NCBI GenBank assembly: GCA_964479625.1 | Contig: CAYZMS010000017.1 | Coordinates: 35,874-99,873, forward strand | DNA from: CAYZMS01 sp964479625 | GTDB taxonomy: Bacteria; Bacteroidota; Bacteroidia; Chitinophagales; Saprospiraceae | Reading direction: 5' to 3' | Length of the DNA stretch: 64,000 nucleotides | Shown: positions 25,182 through 33,568 of the stretch, in pieces | Numbering within the stretch: the first letter of the stretch is position 1 | Layout: each line of letters begins with the position of its first letter | Position numbers and translations under genes: made by a program | Notes under the pieces: generated by a model | Seen by the model: only the letters and a program-made list of their open reading frames with translations | What the model was told of the DNA's origin: nothing | Database searches by the model: none

Positions 25182-27875
25182 CTACAAACCAATAAGGGTG
25201 CGGTAATCGTCGTATGGAGCATCCTTATGTTTCATTTCCAATACATTCAGCAGGGTTTCTCCGTAGGATAATTCCAATTCCGCAAGCGTGGATTCACAAC
25301 GGATCTCAATTTTCCCTTCGAGCAATTGTTGTCGGCGCCAATTCAGGGTTTTTTCCATTCTATCCAGTACACCTGCCTGCACTTCCCAATGACCCTGAGG
25401 GGTATCCACCGGCTCGACATTGGAAAAGGCCTCCTGATTACGCGTGAGTAAAAGGCCTTCGCTTAGCAGAAAATAGGCGGTATGGGCCCATTGGTCACCT
25501 TTCGATAGTAAGTGTGCATACAGAGCCAATTGAAGGTCTTCTGCGTTTTTTAGCATAGTGGAGTAACGGGTTTTACCCCTCCATTTGAGGTCGATCACTG
25601 CTCGTTCTTCCGCCCTACCCAAAACCATATCAATTATGCCGGTGACCATTCCATCAAGGTAAGGGCCTTCGTATTTGGATTCACTTGCCAGGACCCTCCA
25701 ACCGTTTTCCTTTAACAAATTTATGAAGGCCCATCCGGCTTCCTGCATTTTTCGAATAAAAGCCACCCGTTCCGGTTCTCTGCCATACTGAAGCATAACA
25801 GAGCCTTCTCGTTCGAACAAGATATTGCAATATTCCTCTACCCATCGATGGGTATCCTCCAACGACCATTTTTCCCACTCTCTGGAAAAAAGGTTTTCGA
25901 AAAGGCGGTGGGCCAGGTTACCCATCAATGCGGAATCCCTCACTCTGCTAAGAATGGAAGCCGGTCGAAGTTGGGCTTTGTGCCGGAATACCCATTTGTG
26001 GGGATAATAACAAAGGTCTTCGAGGCTGCTGAAGGTTTCTCTGGGGCGAAGACTCAGCAAATTACCCTGTTTGATCCGGACGAAAGGCTCGGGCCGGGGC
26101 AATGGATGCATGGGTAGTGTTTGGAATTCAGGTATATGGAAGAACTGTTGCAACTGTTTTCGGTCTAGCTGCAAAGTGATGTCTAAAGTAATAGGACCAA
26201 GATCGGCGAAACAAGCTTCGAGTTCACTTAGCAAAGGGTGTGGGAGGGTGTCCTGGCCTTCAGCAACTTCAGGGGATAAGAGCAGTAACTGATTTTTTGT
26301 AGAAAGTACAGGTACTGTTCTCTGGTGGAGCAGGCGTTGGTTTTTCTCGGCCGGGTAATCCAGCTGTATATTTCTTTGCTCGAGCCAATGGCGCTCCTGG
26401 GCGTACCAGCGGGAAAAAAAGTAGTCGGGTTCTTTCCGGTTAAAATTCCACCAAACCAATTGGTCGACTGGCTCAATGAAATTCCCTGGATCAGTAGTAT
26501 AAGGTAGTCGGCCGCGTTGTTCAGGGTATAACCGGACCGGGCTGGCATCGAACACGGCCCGGACTGCCCTTTCCAGGTCGAGCCTGCTTAGTTGATCCTC
26601 GGTTTGAGCTTCGAGCAACTCTACCAGTTGTCTGGATAGCTCTGCTAGCAACAGCAGAGAGGATTGTTCTTCGCTTTGGTGGTCGAAGGTTTCCTGTGCC
26701 CAACGATTGAGGTATCTAAATAGCTCTAAGACTTCCTGTTTAGGTGCCCGGCCCCCTTGTGGGTACCTGGTCCTTTCGAACCAAAACCGATATTGGTTTT
26801 CGATCTTACGCGGGTCCAGGGATCTATCGCGTTCGACTCGCTTTTCGAGTTCTTGAAAATAATGCTTGATCATGGAGTGCCAACCGTCGCTTTTTAGTCC
26901 CGGGCGACTTGCGATCTGCCGGGCAATTTGCCGGCTGAGCTCTTCCTCCAGCGGTTTAACCGAAAGGGAAACGAATTCAAGGAGTTTTATGGGGTCCACC
27001 GGACGCCAAAGGAAAGCAGTTACCAGTTTGAGTGTTTGTAAACTGGGACGGGCCAGTGAAGCGGACTGTAGGCCGAGGCCGGGCATGCCTTCCTGGCTAA
27101 GGGTATGATCCAAAACGGTTGAACGATCGGGGATGAGCAGGGCAGGTTGGAAACCCGGGTTTTTTTTCAATAAGGCTGCAAGGTAAGCTGCCAGATCAGT
27201 GTCTCTCCTTGCTTTGAGCATCAATAAGCTGCCGTCTGCTTTAGCGGGTTCTTTCAGTTGCCTACCCTCCAGGAGATAGTTTTGGAAACGGGAAAGGTCA
27301 CTTTGTTTAGAAAGAATGCCTTTTTCTACACCATAGCGGATATGGACTCCCCTGGCGGCCATGCTTTCTAATAATCTTTTCCAATGAGCAGGTGTTAAAG
27401 CCTCCGGTTCAATAATGGTTATAGCTTCGAAAGCTGGCTTTCGGAAGGGAAGTACAGATTCTACCCAGCGAAATCGGTCTGCAAAGCCAGCCTGGAAGTC
27501 GTGTTGGTCCAGGTCGGCTTCCAGGTGGGTAAGAAGTTCAAGCCGTTCGGGACAATCCTGAGAGCTTATAAAGTCCCACCCCCCCAGGAGTAGTTCATCT
27601 CTTCGATCCAGCAAGTCGGCAGCGCAGGCGAAGCTATCGGCAGAGAAGGAGGAGGCAAAGAAAGCATTGGGGTGTTCTTGCAGGTAAGCCTTCAGGCGCT
27701 GGCGGTATTGTTCAATTCGCAAATAGGGATTAGGGCGAAAAACACCAATGGACCCGAAAAGCTGCTCCAGGGCCTTCAGGAAACCCTGTGGACCCAAACG
27801 ACGCACCCCAAACCGGGGTGTAGCCATTTCCGGCAAAGCGGGCTGATCGAGGCCCAAACCGAAAGTAATATTCAT
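25182..27875 (-). CDS. RecB/AddB-like PD-(D/E)XK nuclease, standalone
   Basis: An 897-residue protein laid out like AddB: a long N-terminal region without a readable Walker A (it begins MNITFGLGLDQPAL), and a C-terminal nuclease domain over roughly the last 290 residues. The nuclease residues are present: GNLAHRLFE (GxxxH), TGIIDMVLG (Asp), VIDLKW (D-x-K) and DLQLALYAH (QxxxY). AddB nucleases carry four Cys for an Fe-S staple around this domain; here I see only single cysteines (LCYYPHKW; IRCES), so the staple is absent. No AddA/UvrD-type helicase gene is adjacent. End-resection or nucleic-acid degradation in repair is the likely role. Confidence 0.78.
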   Translation of the reverse strand: MNITFGLGLDQPALPEMATPRFGVRRLGPQGFLKALEQLFGSIGVFRPNPYLRIEQYRQRLKAYLQEHPNAFFASSFSADSFACAADLLDRRDELLLGGWDFISSQDCPERLELLTHLEADLDQHDFQAGFADRFRWVESVLPFRKPAFEAITIIEPEALTPAHWKRLLESMAARGVHIRYGVEKGILSKQSDLSRFQNYLLEGRQLKEPAKADGSLLMLKARRDTDLAAYLAALLKKNPGFQPALLIPDRSTVLDHTLSQEGMPGLGLQSASLARPSLQTLKLVTAFLWRPVDPIKLLEFVSLSVKPLEEELSRQIARQIASRPGLKSDGWHSMIKHYFQELEKRVERDRSLDPRKIENQYRFWFERTRYPQGGRAPKQEVLELFRYLNRWAQETFDHQSEEQSSLLLLAELSRQLVELLEAQTEDQLSRLDLERAVRAVFDASPVRLYPEQRGRLPYTTDPGNFIEPVDQLVWWNFNRKEPDYFFSRWYAQERHWLEQRNIQLDYPAEKNQRLLHQRTVPVLSTKNQLLLLSPEVAEGQDTLPHPLLSELEACFADLGPITLDITLQLDRKQLQQFFHIPEFQTLPMHPLPRPEPFVRIKQGNLLSLRPRETFSSLEDLCYYPHKWVFRHKAQLRPASILSRVRDSALMGNLAHRLFENLFSREWEKWSLEDTHRWVEEYCNILFEREGSVMLQYGREPERVAFIRKMQEAGWAFINLLKENGWRVLASESKYEGPYLDGMVTGIIDMVLGRAEERAVIDLKWRGKTRYSTMLKNAEDLQLALYAHLLSKGDQWAHTAYFLLSEGLLLTRNQEAFSNVEPVDTPQGHWEVQAGVLDRMEKTLNWRRQQLLEGKIEIRCESTLAELELSYGETLLNVLEMKHKDAPYDDYRTLIGL

Positions 27876-27911
27876 AACTAAAAAGGGGCGAAATGTGATG
27901 CGTTCAGCAGC

Positions 27912-28292
27912 TTAGCCGCCGGTTTCCTTGCGCAGTTGCTCCATCAGGTTGTTCCAGTATTGCCTTTGATCCTCCACTTCATCCTCATCACAATAATCAG
28001 TGATCTCCAGGATCGTTTCGGAAGTTACAGGAGATCGGGAAATCCGGAACTCCAGGTACTCCGACTCATCTTCCGTATCCTCCCAACGAAAACGCAGGCG
28101 TTCATCCTCTACGGCATTTATTACCTCCGCAGACTCATCTGCTCCGCCCCATCTAAAGGTAAACTCTTCATTGTCAATGTCAACTTCCTCACAGAACCAG
28201 CGGATCAGGCAGGCTGGTGTTGTCAGGAATTGATAGAGAATGGCGGGAGAGGCGCGGAATAGGTACTCCAAATCCAATTGAACCCGTTGCAT
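27912..28292 (-). CDS. START-like (SRPBCC superfamily) protein
   Basis: A 126-residue acidic protein with the helix-grip pattern of AHSA1/START-like proteins: LEYLFRASPAILYQFLTTPACLIRWF at the start and a C-terminal helix QRQYWNNLMEQLRKE. It corresponds to the small START-like family common in Bacteroidota, whose ligand is unknown. The residues between 45 and 105 are unusually rich in Glu and Asp. It lies 36 bases upstream of the nuclease gene on the same strand and may be cotranscribed with it. Confidence 0.82.
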   Translation of the reverse strand: MQRVQLDLEYLFRASPAILYQFLTTPACLIRWFCEEVDIDNEEFTFRWGGADESAEVINAVEDERLRFRWEDTEDESEYLEFRISRSPVTSETILEITDYCDEDEVEDQRQYWNNLMEQLRKETGG

Positions 28293-28509
28293 ATAATGAT
28301 TGTTCCTTAATTAATGAACTTCCTGGAAAAGCATATTTTAAGTAGTAATTCCAGAGTAAGTCTGTTTTAAGGCTTACAGATCTGAACTACCAGAAATTTA
28401 AGGTCGCTACCTCACAATAAATAATAAAATATCGGTTTTTCCAAATCCTTTTAATGGAGGAGTAAATACTGTAGAAAGTATAGTAGACCGATGGAATTGA
28501 CCTTAGGGG
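28293..28509. other. Gap upstream of the rpoD promoter
   Basis: About 217 AT-rich bases between the START-like gene and the rpoD promoter. It should hold the minus-strand promoter of the START-like gene, but no clear -33/-7 match is visible. Together with the rpoD promoter and leader it makes a 590-base non-coding gap. Confidence 0.4.
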
Positions 28510-28540
28510 TTGACTTGTTAGCTATTTTGAGGTATTTTTG
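28510..28540 (+). promoter_or_regulatory. Promoter of rpoD
   Basis: TTG at 28510-28512, exactly 20 bases, then TATTTTTG at 28533-28540: a full match to the Bacteroidota sigma-A consensus TTG-N19/20-TAnnTTTG. Transcription would start near 28547. Confidence 0.75.
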
Positions 28541-28546
28541 TACGCT

Positions 28547-28883
28547 GTATTACAAGTTATGGTAGGCTTATTGGCTCCATAAAAAGAAAAACGAGGCCTA
28601 ATAATTGTCGGGATCCGCGGAGATTATTCGCGGTCTTCCCTTGCGCTTGAAATTTCGATTCGTTGCAACGATTTTATAGCTTACTTTTACGGTCCAAAGG
28701 GAATAGTTTACACCTTATGAATAAGGCAAATTGCGACAAGCTTTTTCCTCTCCACCCTTGCCCTATTCCCTTTAATTATTTATTTCATCCTTATCCGAAG
28801 TAAAACTTACTGGTATGCGACTGTCGAAGGGCAGCGTGTGATGCCCAGCATCAATTATATATGAACCATTTTAAAAATAGTAC
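28547..28883 (+). other. Long structured 5' leader of rpoD
   Basis: About 335 nt separate the promoter from the rpoD ATG. An 11-bp perfect long-range stem pairs 28696-28706 with 28763-28773 and encloses a CCTTA-TGAA-TAAGG hairpin (28713-28726). Other elements are a 10-bp palindrome (28661-28670) and a GGGCA/TGCCC hairpin (28829-28833 with 28842-28846). The first G-C-rich part contains CCGCG/CGCGG near 28615-28633. The leader could regulate rpoD or hold an independent RNA; I do not recognise a known family. Confidence 0.45.
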
Positions 28884-28887
28884 ATGA
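28861..28887 (+). CDS. Possible eight-codon upstream ORF overlapping the rpoD start
   Basis: An ATG at 28861 opens MNHFKNST and stops at TGA 28885-28887, so its stop overlaps the rpoD ATG as ATGA. This layout would couple translation of the leader peptide to rpoD. It has no clear ribosome-binding site and may be chance. Confidence 0.25.
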   Translation: MNHFKNST

Positions 28888-29753
28888 GACAGCTTAAGAT
28901 CACAAAATCGATAACGAACCGCGAGAGTCAATCCCTGGAAAAATACCTGCAGGAAATTGGAAAAGTAGATCTTTTGACTCCCGAGGAAGAGGTTGAATTG
29001 GCGAAAAGAATTAAGCAAGGCGATCAGGCTGCTTTAGAAAAATTGACAAAGGCGAATCTTCGCTTCGTGGTTTCTGTTGCTAAACAATATCAAAACCAGG
29101 GGCTCTCCCTGAGCGATCTCATTAATGAGGGTAATCTGGGATTGATCAAAGCCGCCCAACGCTTCGATGAGACCCGTGGGTTTAAATTCATTTCTTACGC
29201 TGTTTGGTGGATTCGCCAGTCTATTCTGCAGGCCCTGGCAGAACAATCCAGGATCGTTCGGCTTCCTCTGAATAAAGTCGGTTCGCTTAATAAGATCAAT
29301 AAGGCCTTTTCCGAACTGGAGCAGGAATATGAACGGGAACCTTCTGCAGACGAATTGGCAGATACCCTGGAAATACCAACCGAAGAAGTGGAAACCACCC
29401 TTGGGGTTGCTGCACGCCATGTATCAATGGATGCTCCTTTTGTGGAAGGAGAAGATAACTCTCTGTTAGATGTACTGGAGAATAGCAGTACTCCTGGGAC
29501 AGATGAAGAGCTGGATTACCGCCAGTCCCTAAGTCGGGAGATCGAACGCTCCTTGAGTACACTGACTGACCGTCAGTGTGATGTTATCAAATTGTATTTT
29601 GGCATAGGAGTAGAACACCCCATGTCTCTGGAAGATATCGGAGAAAAATTCGGACTGACCCGGGAGCGGGTCCGTCAGATTAAAGATAAGGCCATCAATA
29701 AACTACGCTCTGCCAACCGCAGCAAGTTGTTGAAACACTACCTTGGCGCGTAG
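28884..29753 (+). CDS. rpoD: Primary RNA polymerase sigma factor
   Basis: A 289-residue sigma-70 protein of the short Bacteroidota housekeeping type, lacking the long region 1.1 of E. coli RpoD. Visible regions are 1.2 (SLEKYLQEIGKVDLLTPEEE), 2.1-2.4 (KANLRFVVSVAKQYQNQG; LINEGNLGLIKAAQRFD; FKFISYAVWWIRQSI), 3 (EPSADELADTLEIPTEEV) and 4.2 with the helix-turn-helix MSLEDIGEKFGLTRERVRQIK. It directs the core enzyme to TTG/TAnnTTTG promoters like its own. It has a consensus promoter, a structured leader and a strong terminator, so it is transcribed alone. Confidence 0.96.
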   Translation: MRQLKITKSITNRESQSLEKYLQEIGKVDLLTPEEEVELAKRIKQGDQAALEKLTKANLRFVVSVAKQYQNQGLSLSDLINEGNLGLIKAAQRFDETRGFKFISYAVWWIRQSILQALAEQSRIVRLPLNKVGSLNKINKAFSELEQEYEREPSADELADTLEIPTEEVETTLGVAARHVSMDAPFVEGEDNSLLDVLENSSTPGTDEELDYRQSLSREIERSLSTLTDRQCDVIKLYFGIGVEHPMSLEDIGEKFGLTRERVRQIKDKAINKLRSANRSKLLKHYLGA

Positions 29754-29770
29754 TCAATAGTGGTATTAAC

Positions 29771-29837
29771 ATTGGTTTGCCTCCTTCCTTAATAAGCATT
29801 GATTCCAACTTATTGAAAAGGGGCAAACCAATTTTTT
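29771..29837 (+). terminator. rpoD terminator
   Basis: An 11-bp outer stem (ATTGGTTTGCC at 29771-29781 with its complement at 29822-29832), a nested AATAAG/CTTATT stem (29791-29796 with 29809-29814) and a run of six U (29832-29837). It begins 18 nt after the rpoD stop. Confidence 0.8.
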
Positions 29838-29884
29838 GGCCATCTCCTGGTATTGAAAGCGATCGGTAACAAGCCTGTTGATGG

Positions 29885-30724
29885 CTAGTTATTACTTAAA
29901 ATCAGAGGTAAGCCATCTCCGCCTCCGCCAATAACTACCACTTTGGAATTCGGAGCTTTACTTAATTCAAGGGTAGCCTCTATGCCCTTATCCCGCAGAA
30001 TATTGTCGGTCAAGCTTGCATTGAGGATCAGGTTAGCTTTTGCTTTTGCTTCTGCCTCAATGATCTTACGTTCGGCTTCTTGGCGTTCCTGGATAAGAAT
30101 GTATTCATATTTAAGAGCAGACTGTTCGGCTTCGATCTTTTCCTCGATAGCTGTACGGACTTTTTGGGGCAGTTCAATATCCCGGATAAGTACCGCCTTT
30201 AGGTCAATAAAGTTTTTGCTCAAGGTTTCAGCCATTTTCGATTCAATTAGCTCTTGCACCTCATCCCGGCGGGTAGAATACAATTCTTCCGGTGTGAATT
30301 GACCGATTATTTTCCGAACGGAAGACCGAACCTCCGGCCGAACCAATGAAGTGAGGAAATTTGTTCCGAAGTTTTCATGTAACTCGCCAATTTGGCTATA
30401 ATTTGGATTAACCCGCACGGTGACATCCACTTTGATATTCAACCCATTACTGGAGAGTACGGTCATAGCCTCTTCGAGCTGCTGCTCGCGTACGTCATAT
30501 ACGTACATGTTGTTCCAGGGGGCAAGGATGTGGAATCCAGGCTGATAAATATTTTCCTTGTCCAGCCCGCCGGTAAAACGACGGAATAAAACGCCTCTTT
30601 CCCCGGCTTCAATAGTCAGGAAGGTGGCATTGGAAAAGGCAATGATCAGGATTAGGGCAATAAAAGCAATGATCCCGGTGGTTATTAACCTACCTTGTCC
30701 GGGTCTTCGTTTTGATTCGCTCAT
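29885..30724 (-). CDS. Prohibitin-family SPFH (band 7) membrane protein
   Basis: A 279-residue protein with one N-terminal membrane helix (about 13-34, IAFIALILIIAFS), an SPFH domain (AGERGVLFRRFTGGLDKENIYQPGFHILAPW; residues 38-190), and a coiled coil rich in E, A and K (YILIQERQEAERKIIEAEAKAKA). This is the classical prohibitin layout. Prohibitins form large rings in the membrane that organise lipid domains and shield proteases such as FtsH. It is divergent from the cytochrome c operon and has no NfeD or FtsH neighbour. Confidence 0.92.
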   Translation of the reverse strand: MSESKRRPGQGRLITTGIIAFIALILIIAFSNATFLTIEAGERGVLFRRFTGGLDKENIYQPGFHILAPWNNMYVYDVREQQLEEAMTVLSSNGLNIKVDVTVRVNPNYSQIGELHENFGTNFLTSLVRPEVRSSVRKIIGQFTPEELYSTRRDEVQELIESKMAETLSKNFIDLKAVLIRDIELPQKVRTAIEEKIEAEQSALKYEYILIQERQEAERKIIEAEAKAKANLILNASLTDNILRDKGIEATLELSKAPNSKVVVIGGGGDGLPLILSNN

Positions 30725-30889
30725 GTTTGAATTTTAAATTTTGCAGTTCTATGGAAATAACTATAAGGAAGACTCAGGGTTTCCTTTTTTCTATCAAACA
30801 CTGGTAAATTACGATTAAACCTAAGATTTTAACTCCTGTATATCGAAATTGTTACATTTACGATCCGATAAAACAACTCAACTATTCGA

Positions 30890-31225
30890 ATGAAATATTC
30901 CAAACACTTTTTGCTTCTTACCGGGATAGCGGCCATTGTACTTGCTTGCGGAGGAGGTTCGGACTCACAGGCTACCCAAGCGGCAGCAGCTACCCAGGCT
31001 CCCGATGGAGCAAAGATCTACAAATCCTACTGTGTAACCTGCCATGGTTTGTATGGAGATATGGGGGCCAGCGGTGCTGCTAATTTAAAAGCATCCCAGC
31101 TAAACCTTGAGGAGCGCATTTCGGTAATAACTAATGGTCGAAATACCATGACCGGTTTCAAAACGCTGCTGAATGAAGAAAAAATCAAGGCCGTTGCAGC
31201 CTACACCATGACACTGAGTGAATAA
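30890..31225 (+). CDS. Small c-type cytochrome lipoprotein
   Basis: A 111-residue lipoprotein. The signal MKYSKHFLLLTGIAAIVLAC ends in a good lipobox (VLAC), followed by an Ala/Gln/Thr-rich linker of about 20 residues and a single class I cytochrome c domain. The haem site is CVTCH and the axial Met is probably in NTMTGFKTLL. It would be a membrane-tethered periplasmic electron carrier. The anmK start follows its stop by 2 bases, so they share a transcript, although the two functions have no obvious connection. Confidence 0.9.
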   Translation: MKYSKHFLLLTGIAAIVLACGGGSDSQATQAAAATQAPDGAKIYKSYCVTCHGLYGDMGASGAANLKASQLNLEERISVITNGRNTMTGFKTLLNEEKIKAVAAYTMTLSE

Positions 31226-31227
31226 TA

Positions 31228-32349
31228 TTGAAAACTGCTGATCCCATATTGGCTTTGGGTTTGATGTCAGGAAGCTCTTTGGACGGCTTGGATCTGGCTC
31301 TTTGTCGTTTTGAATTTAACGGATCGAAGGAAGTCGTTCAATGGGAATATTTGGAGGGGGCTACTAAAGCTTTTCCTGCAAAACTGAAACAGGCATTGCG
31401 AGAGGCAAGCCAGGCAACTCCGGCGAAAATTATGCAGCTCGATGCCCAATTAGGTCGATTTTTTGGGGAAGCAGCTTCAGGGTTTTTAAAGGCCTGTGGC
31501 GTAAAACCTGACCTTATTGCCAGTCACGGACACACCTTGCTACATGAGCCCGAGGCTGGGTATAGTTTACAGATCGGCTCCGGGGCACAAATTGCTGAAG
31601 TTACCGGCCTTCCGGTAATTGATCGGTTTAGAGATCGCGACATTGCCGCTGGAGGGCAGGGAGCACCACTTGCTCCAACTGCAGATCTTTTTTTATTTCC
31701 TGAATTTGATGCCTGGTTAAATCTTGGTGGGATTGCCAACCTGAGCCTCCGAATTCTATCGGGAGGCATTAAAGCCTGTGATGTTACTGGCGCCAACCAA
31801 CCTTTAAATGCCCTGGCTGCTGAAAATGGTCACGATTTTGATCCTGAGGGCCGATTGGCTGCTTCTGGCCGGCTAATCCCGGATCTATTTGAAAAACTTA
31901 ACCGGCAGGCCTATTTTGATAAGGCGGCTCCTAAGTCCCTAGCCAATTATTGGGTAGTACAATGCCTAAGCCAGCCGGCATCAGAATACCGTGCTTCAGT
32001 GGAAGACCGGTTGCATACCGTTTGCCGACACATCGCCCGGCAAATTGCCGATACTTTTGAAAGGGAACGGGAGGTTTTTCCTGCCGCTCAAATGCTGGTA
32101 ACAGGGGGAGGTGCCCGGAACCTGTTCCTGGTTCAATGTATTCAAGAAGCTCTGGATGGTAGCGAAACCATTAAGCTGATCATTCCTGAGGAGCAGATCA
32201 TTGATCATAAAGAGGCCATATTAATGGCTTTGCTGGGAACCTTACGCTCTCGCGGCCAGGTAAATTGTTTTAAATCGGCCACCGGAGCACGGAGGGATAC
32301 CGTTGGCGGACAAATTCATTTCGGTTCATCATTTAATAGGGTAAGTTGA
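31228..32349 (+). CDS. anmK: Anhydro-N-acetylmuramic acid kinase
   Basis: A 373-residue cytoplasmic enzyme that opens 1,6-anhydro-MurNAc and phosphorylates it to MurNAc-6-phosphate, a peptidoglycan-recycling step. Diagnostic segments are GLMSGSSLDGLDLAL (ATP phosphate loop), ASHGHTLLHEP, FRDRDIAAGGQGAPLAP (with the catalytic Asp), NLGGIANLS, CDVTGANQPLNAL and LVTGGGARN. The start is TTG at 31228; no ATG precedes the conserved GLMSG motif, so TTG is real. The length suits the family. It shares an operon with the cytochrome and the reductase; the reductase start overlaps its stop as TTGA. Confidence 0.94.
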   Translation: MKTADPILALGLMSGSSLDGLDLALCRFEFNGSKEVVQWEYLEGATKAFPAKLKQALREASQATPAKIMQLDAQLGRFFGEAASGFLKACGVKPDLIASHGHTLLHEPEAGYSLQIGSGAQIAEVTGLPVIDRFRDRDIAAGGQGAPLAPTADLFLFPEFDAWLNLGGIANLSLRILSGGIKACDVTGANQPLNALAAENGHDFDPEGRLAASGRLIPDLFEKLNRQAYFDKAAPKSLANYWVVQCLSQPASEYRASVEDRLHTVCRHIARQIADTFEREREVFPAAQMLVTGGGARNLFLVQCIQEALDGSETIKLIIPEEQIIDHKEAILMALLGTLRSRGQVNCFKSATGARRDTVGGQIHFGSSFNRVS

Positions 32350-33368
32350 GCGGAACAAAGTCATATACGCTAGTGACCGGAGGAACGGGCTTTTTGGGTG
32401 CCTACCTGTTGCGGCAATTGCTGGCGGAAGACTATGGGCCAATAAGGGCCATTTACCGTAGCAGTAGCACTTTTGAGTTAGTTCAACCCTTCAAGGATCA
32501 GGTGGAATGGATGGAATGTGACCTAGGGGATATCCTGGGCTTGGAGGCGGCAATGGAAAATGTGGGCAGAGTGTACCACTGTGCGGGCCTAGTCTCTTTT
32601 GACCCTCGTGATCGAAAGGCTTTATTCCAGGTAAATGTACAGGGCACTGCAAATGTAGTCAATGCCTCACTGGCTGCTGATGTTGAAAAATTATTGCATG
32701 TGAGTTCAATTGCTGCCATTGGGCGCAGCAGGCCCGGCCAAACCCTAAATGAGAGCATATCCTGGGAACCCAGTCCTTACAACAGCCGGTATGGTCAGTC
32801 CAAGCAACTGGCTGAGCGGGAAGTTTGGCGAGGGCAGGCTGAAGGGCTCTCAACCGTAATTATAAATCCTTCCATTATTTTGGGCAGTGGCTTGTGGGGA
32901 CATGGACCACAGCGTTTTTTCCCCTTATTGGCAAAAGGCTTCCCTTTTTATCCCATGGGGAATACGGGGCTGGTGGATGTTCGGGATGTTGTCCGGATGA
33001 TGACTGGCCTTATGAACAGCCTAATAGAAAATGAGCGATTTATCGCCAATGCAGAAACCCGGGATTATCGCGACTTTTTTAACCAGATCGCTGTGGCTTT
33101 GGAAGTACCCCCTCCATCCCGAGCAGTAAGGCCCTGGATGCAGTCATTGGTGTGGAGGGCAGCCTGGATTCAAAGCCGGTTAAAAGGGGTTCGCCCATTT
33201 ATTACCCGGGAAACGGCCCGTCAATCCGGCCTGAAATTTTATTTTGACCCTGGGAAATCCCAAGATCGCCTGAGTTTCGAATATCGGCCCATTGTGGAAA
33301 CGATTTCGGAAACTGCCATTGCTTTTCGAAAATGGGAGGAAGATAGCCAGATTCGATTATTAAGCTGA
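32346..33368 (+). CDS. NAD-dependent epimerase/dehydratase-family reductase
   Basis: A 340-residue extended short-chain dehydrogenase with the nucleotide motif GGTGFLGAYL near the N-terminus and the catalytic YNSRYGQSK (Y-x-x-x-K). It is closest in style to dihydroflavonol-4-reductase or 3-beta-hydroxysteroid dehydrogenase-like members (HVSSIAAIG; INPSIILGSG). It starts at TTG 32346, whose last two bases are part of the anmK TGA stop, so translation is coupled. The substrate is unknown; such genes in Bacteroidota often act on lipids, sugars or isoprenoids. Confidence 0.85.
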   Translation: MSGTKSYTLVTGGTGFLGAYLLRQLLAEDYGPIRAIYRSSSTFELVQPFKDQVEWMECDLGDILGLEAAMENVGRVYHCAGLVSFDPRDRKALFQVNVQGTANVVNASLAADVEKLLHVSSIAAIGRSRPGQTLNESISWEPSPYNSRYGQSKQLAEREVWRGQAEGLSTVIINPSIILGSGLWGHGPQRFFPLLAKGFPFYPMGNTGLVDVRDVVRMMTGLMNSLIENERFIANAETRDYRDFFNQIAVALEVPPPSRAVRPWMQSLVWRAAWIQSRLKGVRPFITRETARQSGLKFYFDPGKSQDRLSFEYRPIVETISETAIAFRKWEEDSQIRLLS

Positions 33369-33568
33369 CCCGCCCCTCTTCTCCTGTTTAATCCAAAACC
33401 TCACCATGATTGTTACTTAAACAAAGGTGAAAAATACATTAAGTAAAGGAAAATAATTGCCGGTTCCTTTAATGCCCAAAAGCATGTTATCATTAATGAC
33501 CAGGCCGTTATTGTCCGGGGCCACCTTGGACGCATTTTTTTACAGGGGGTGGCCGCTAATCTAATAAA

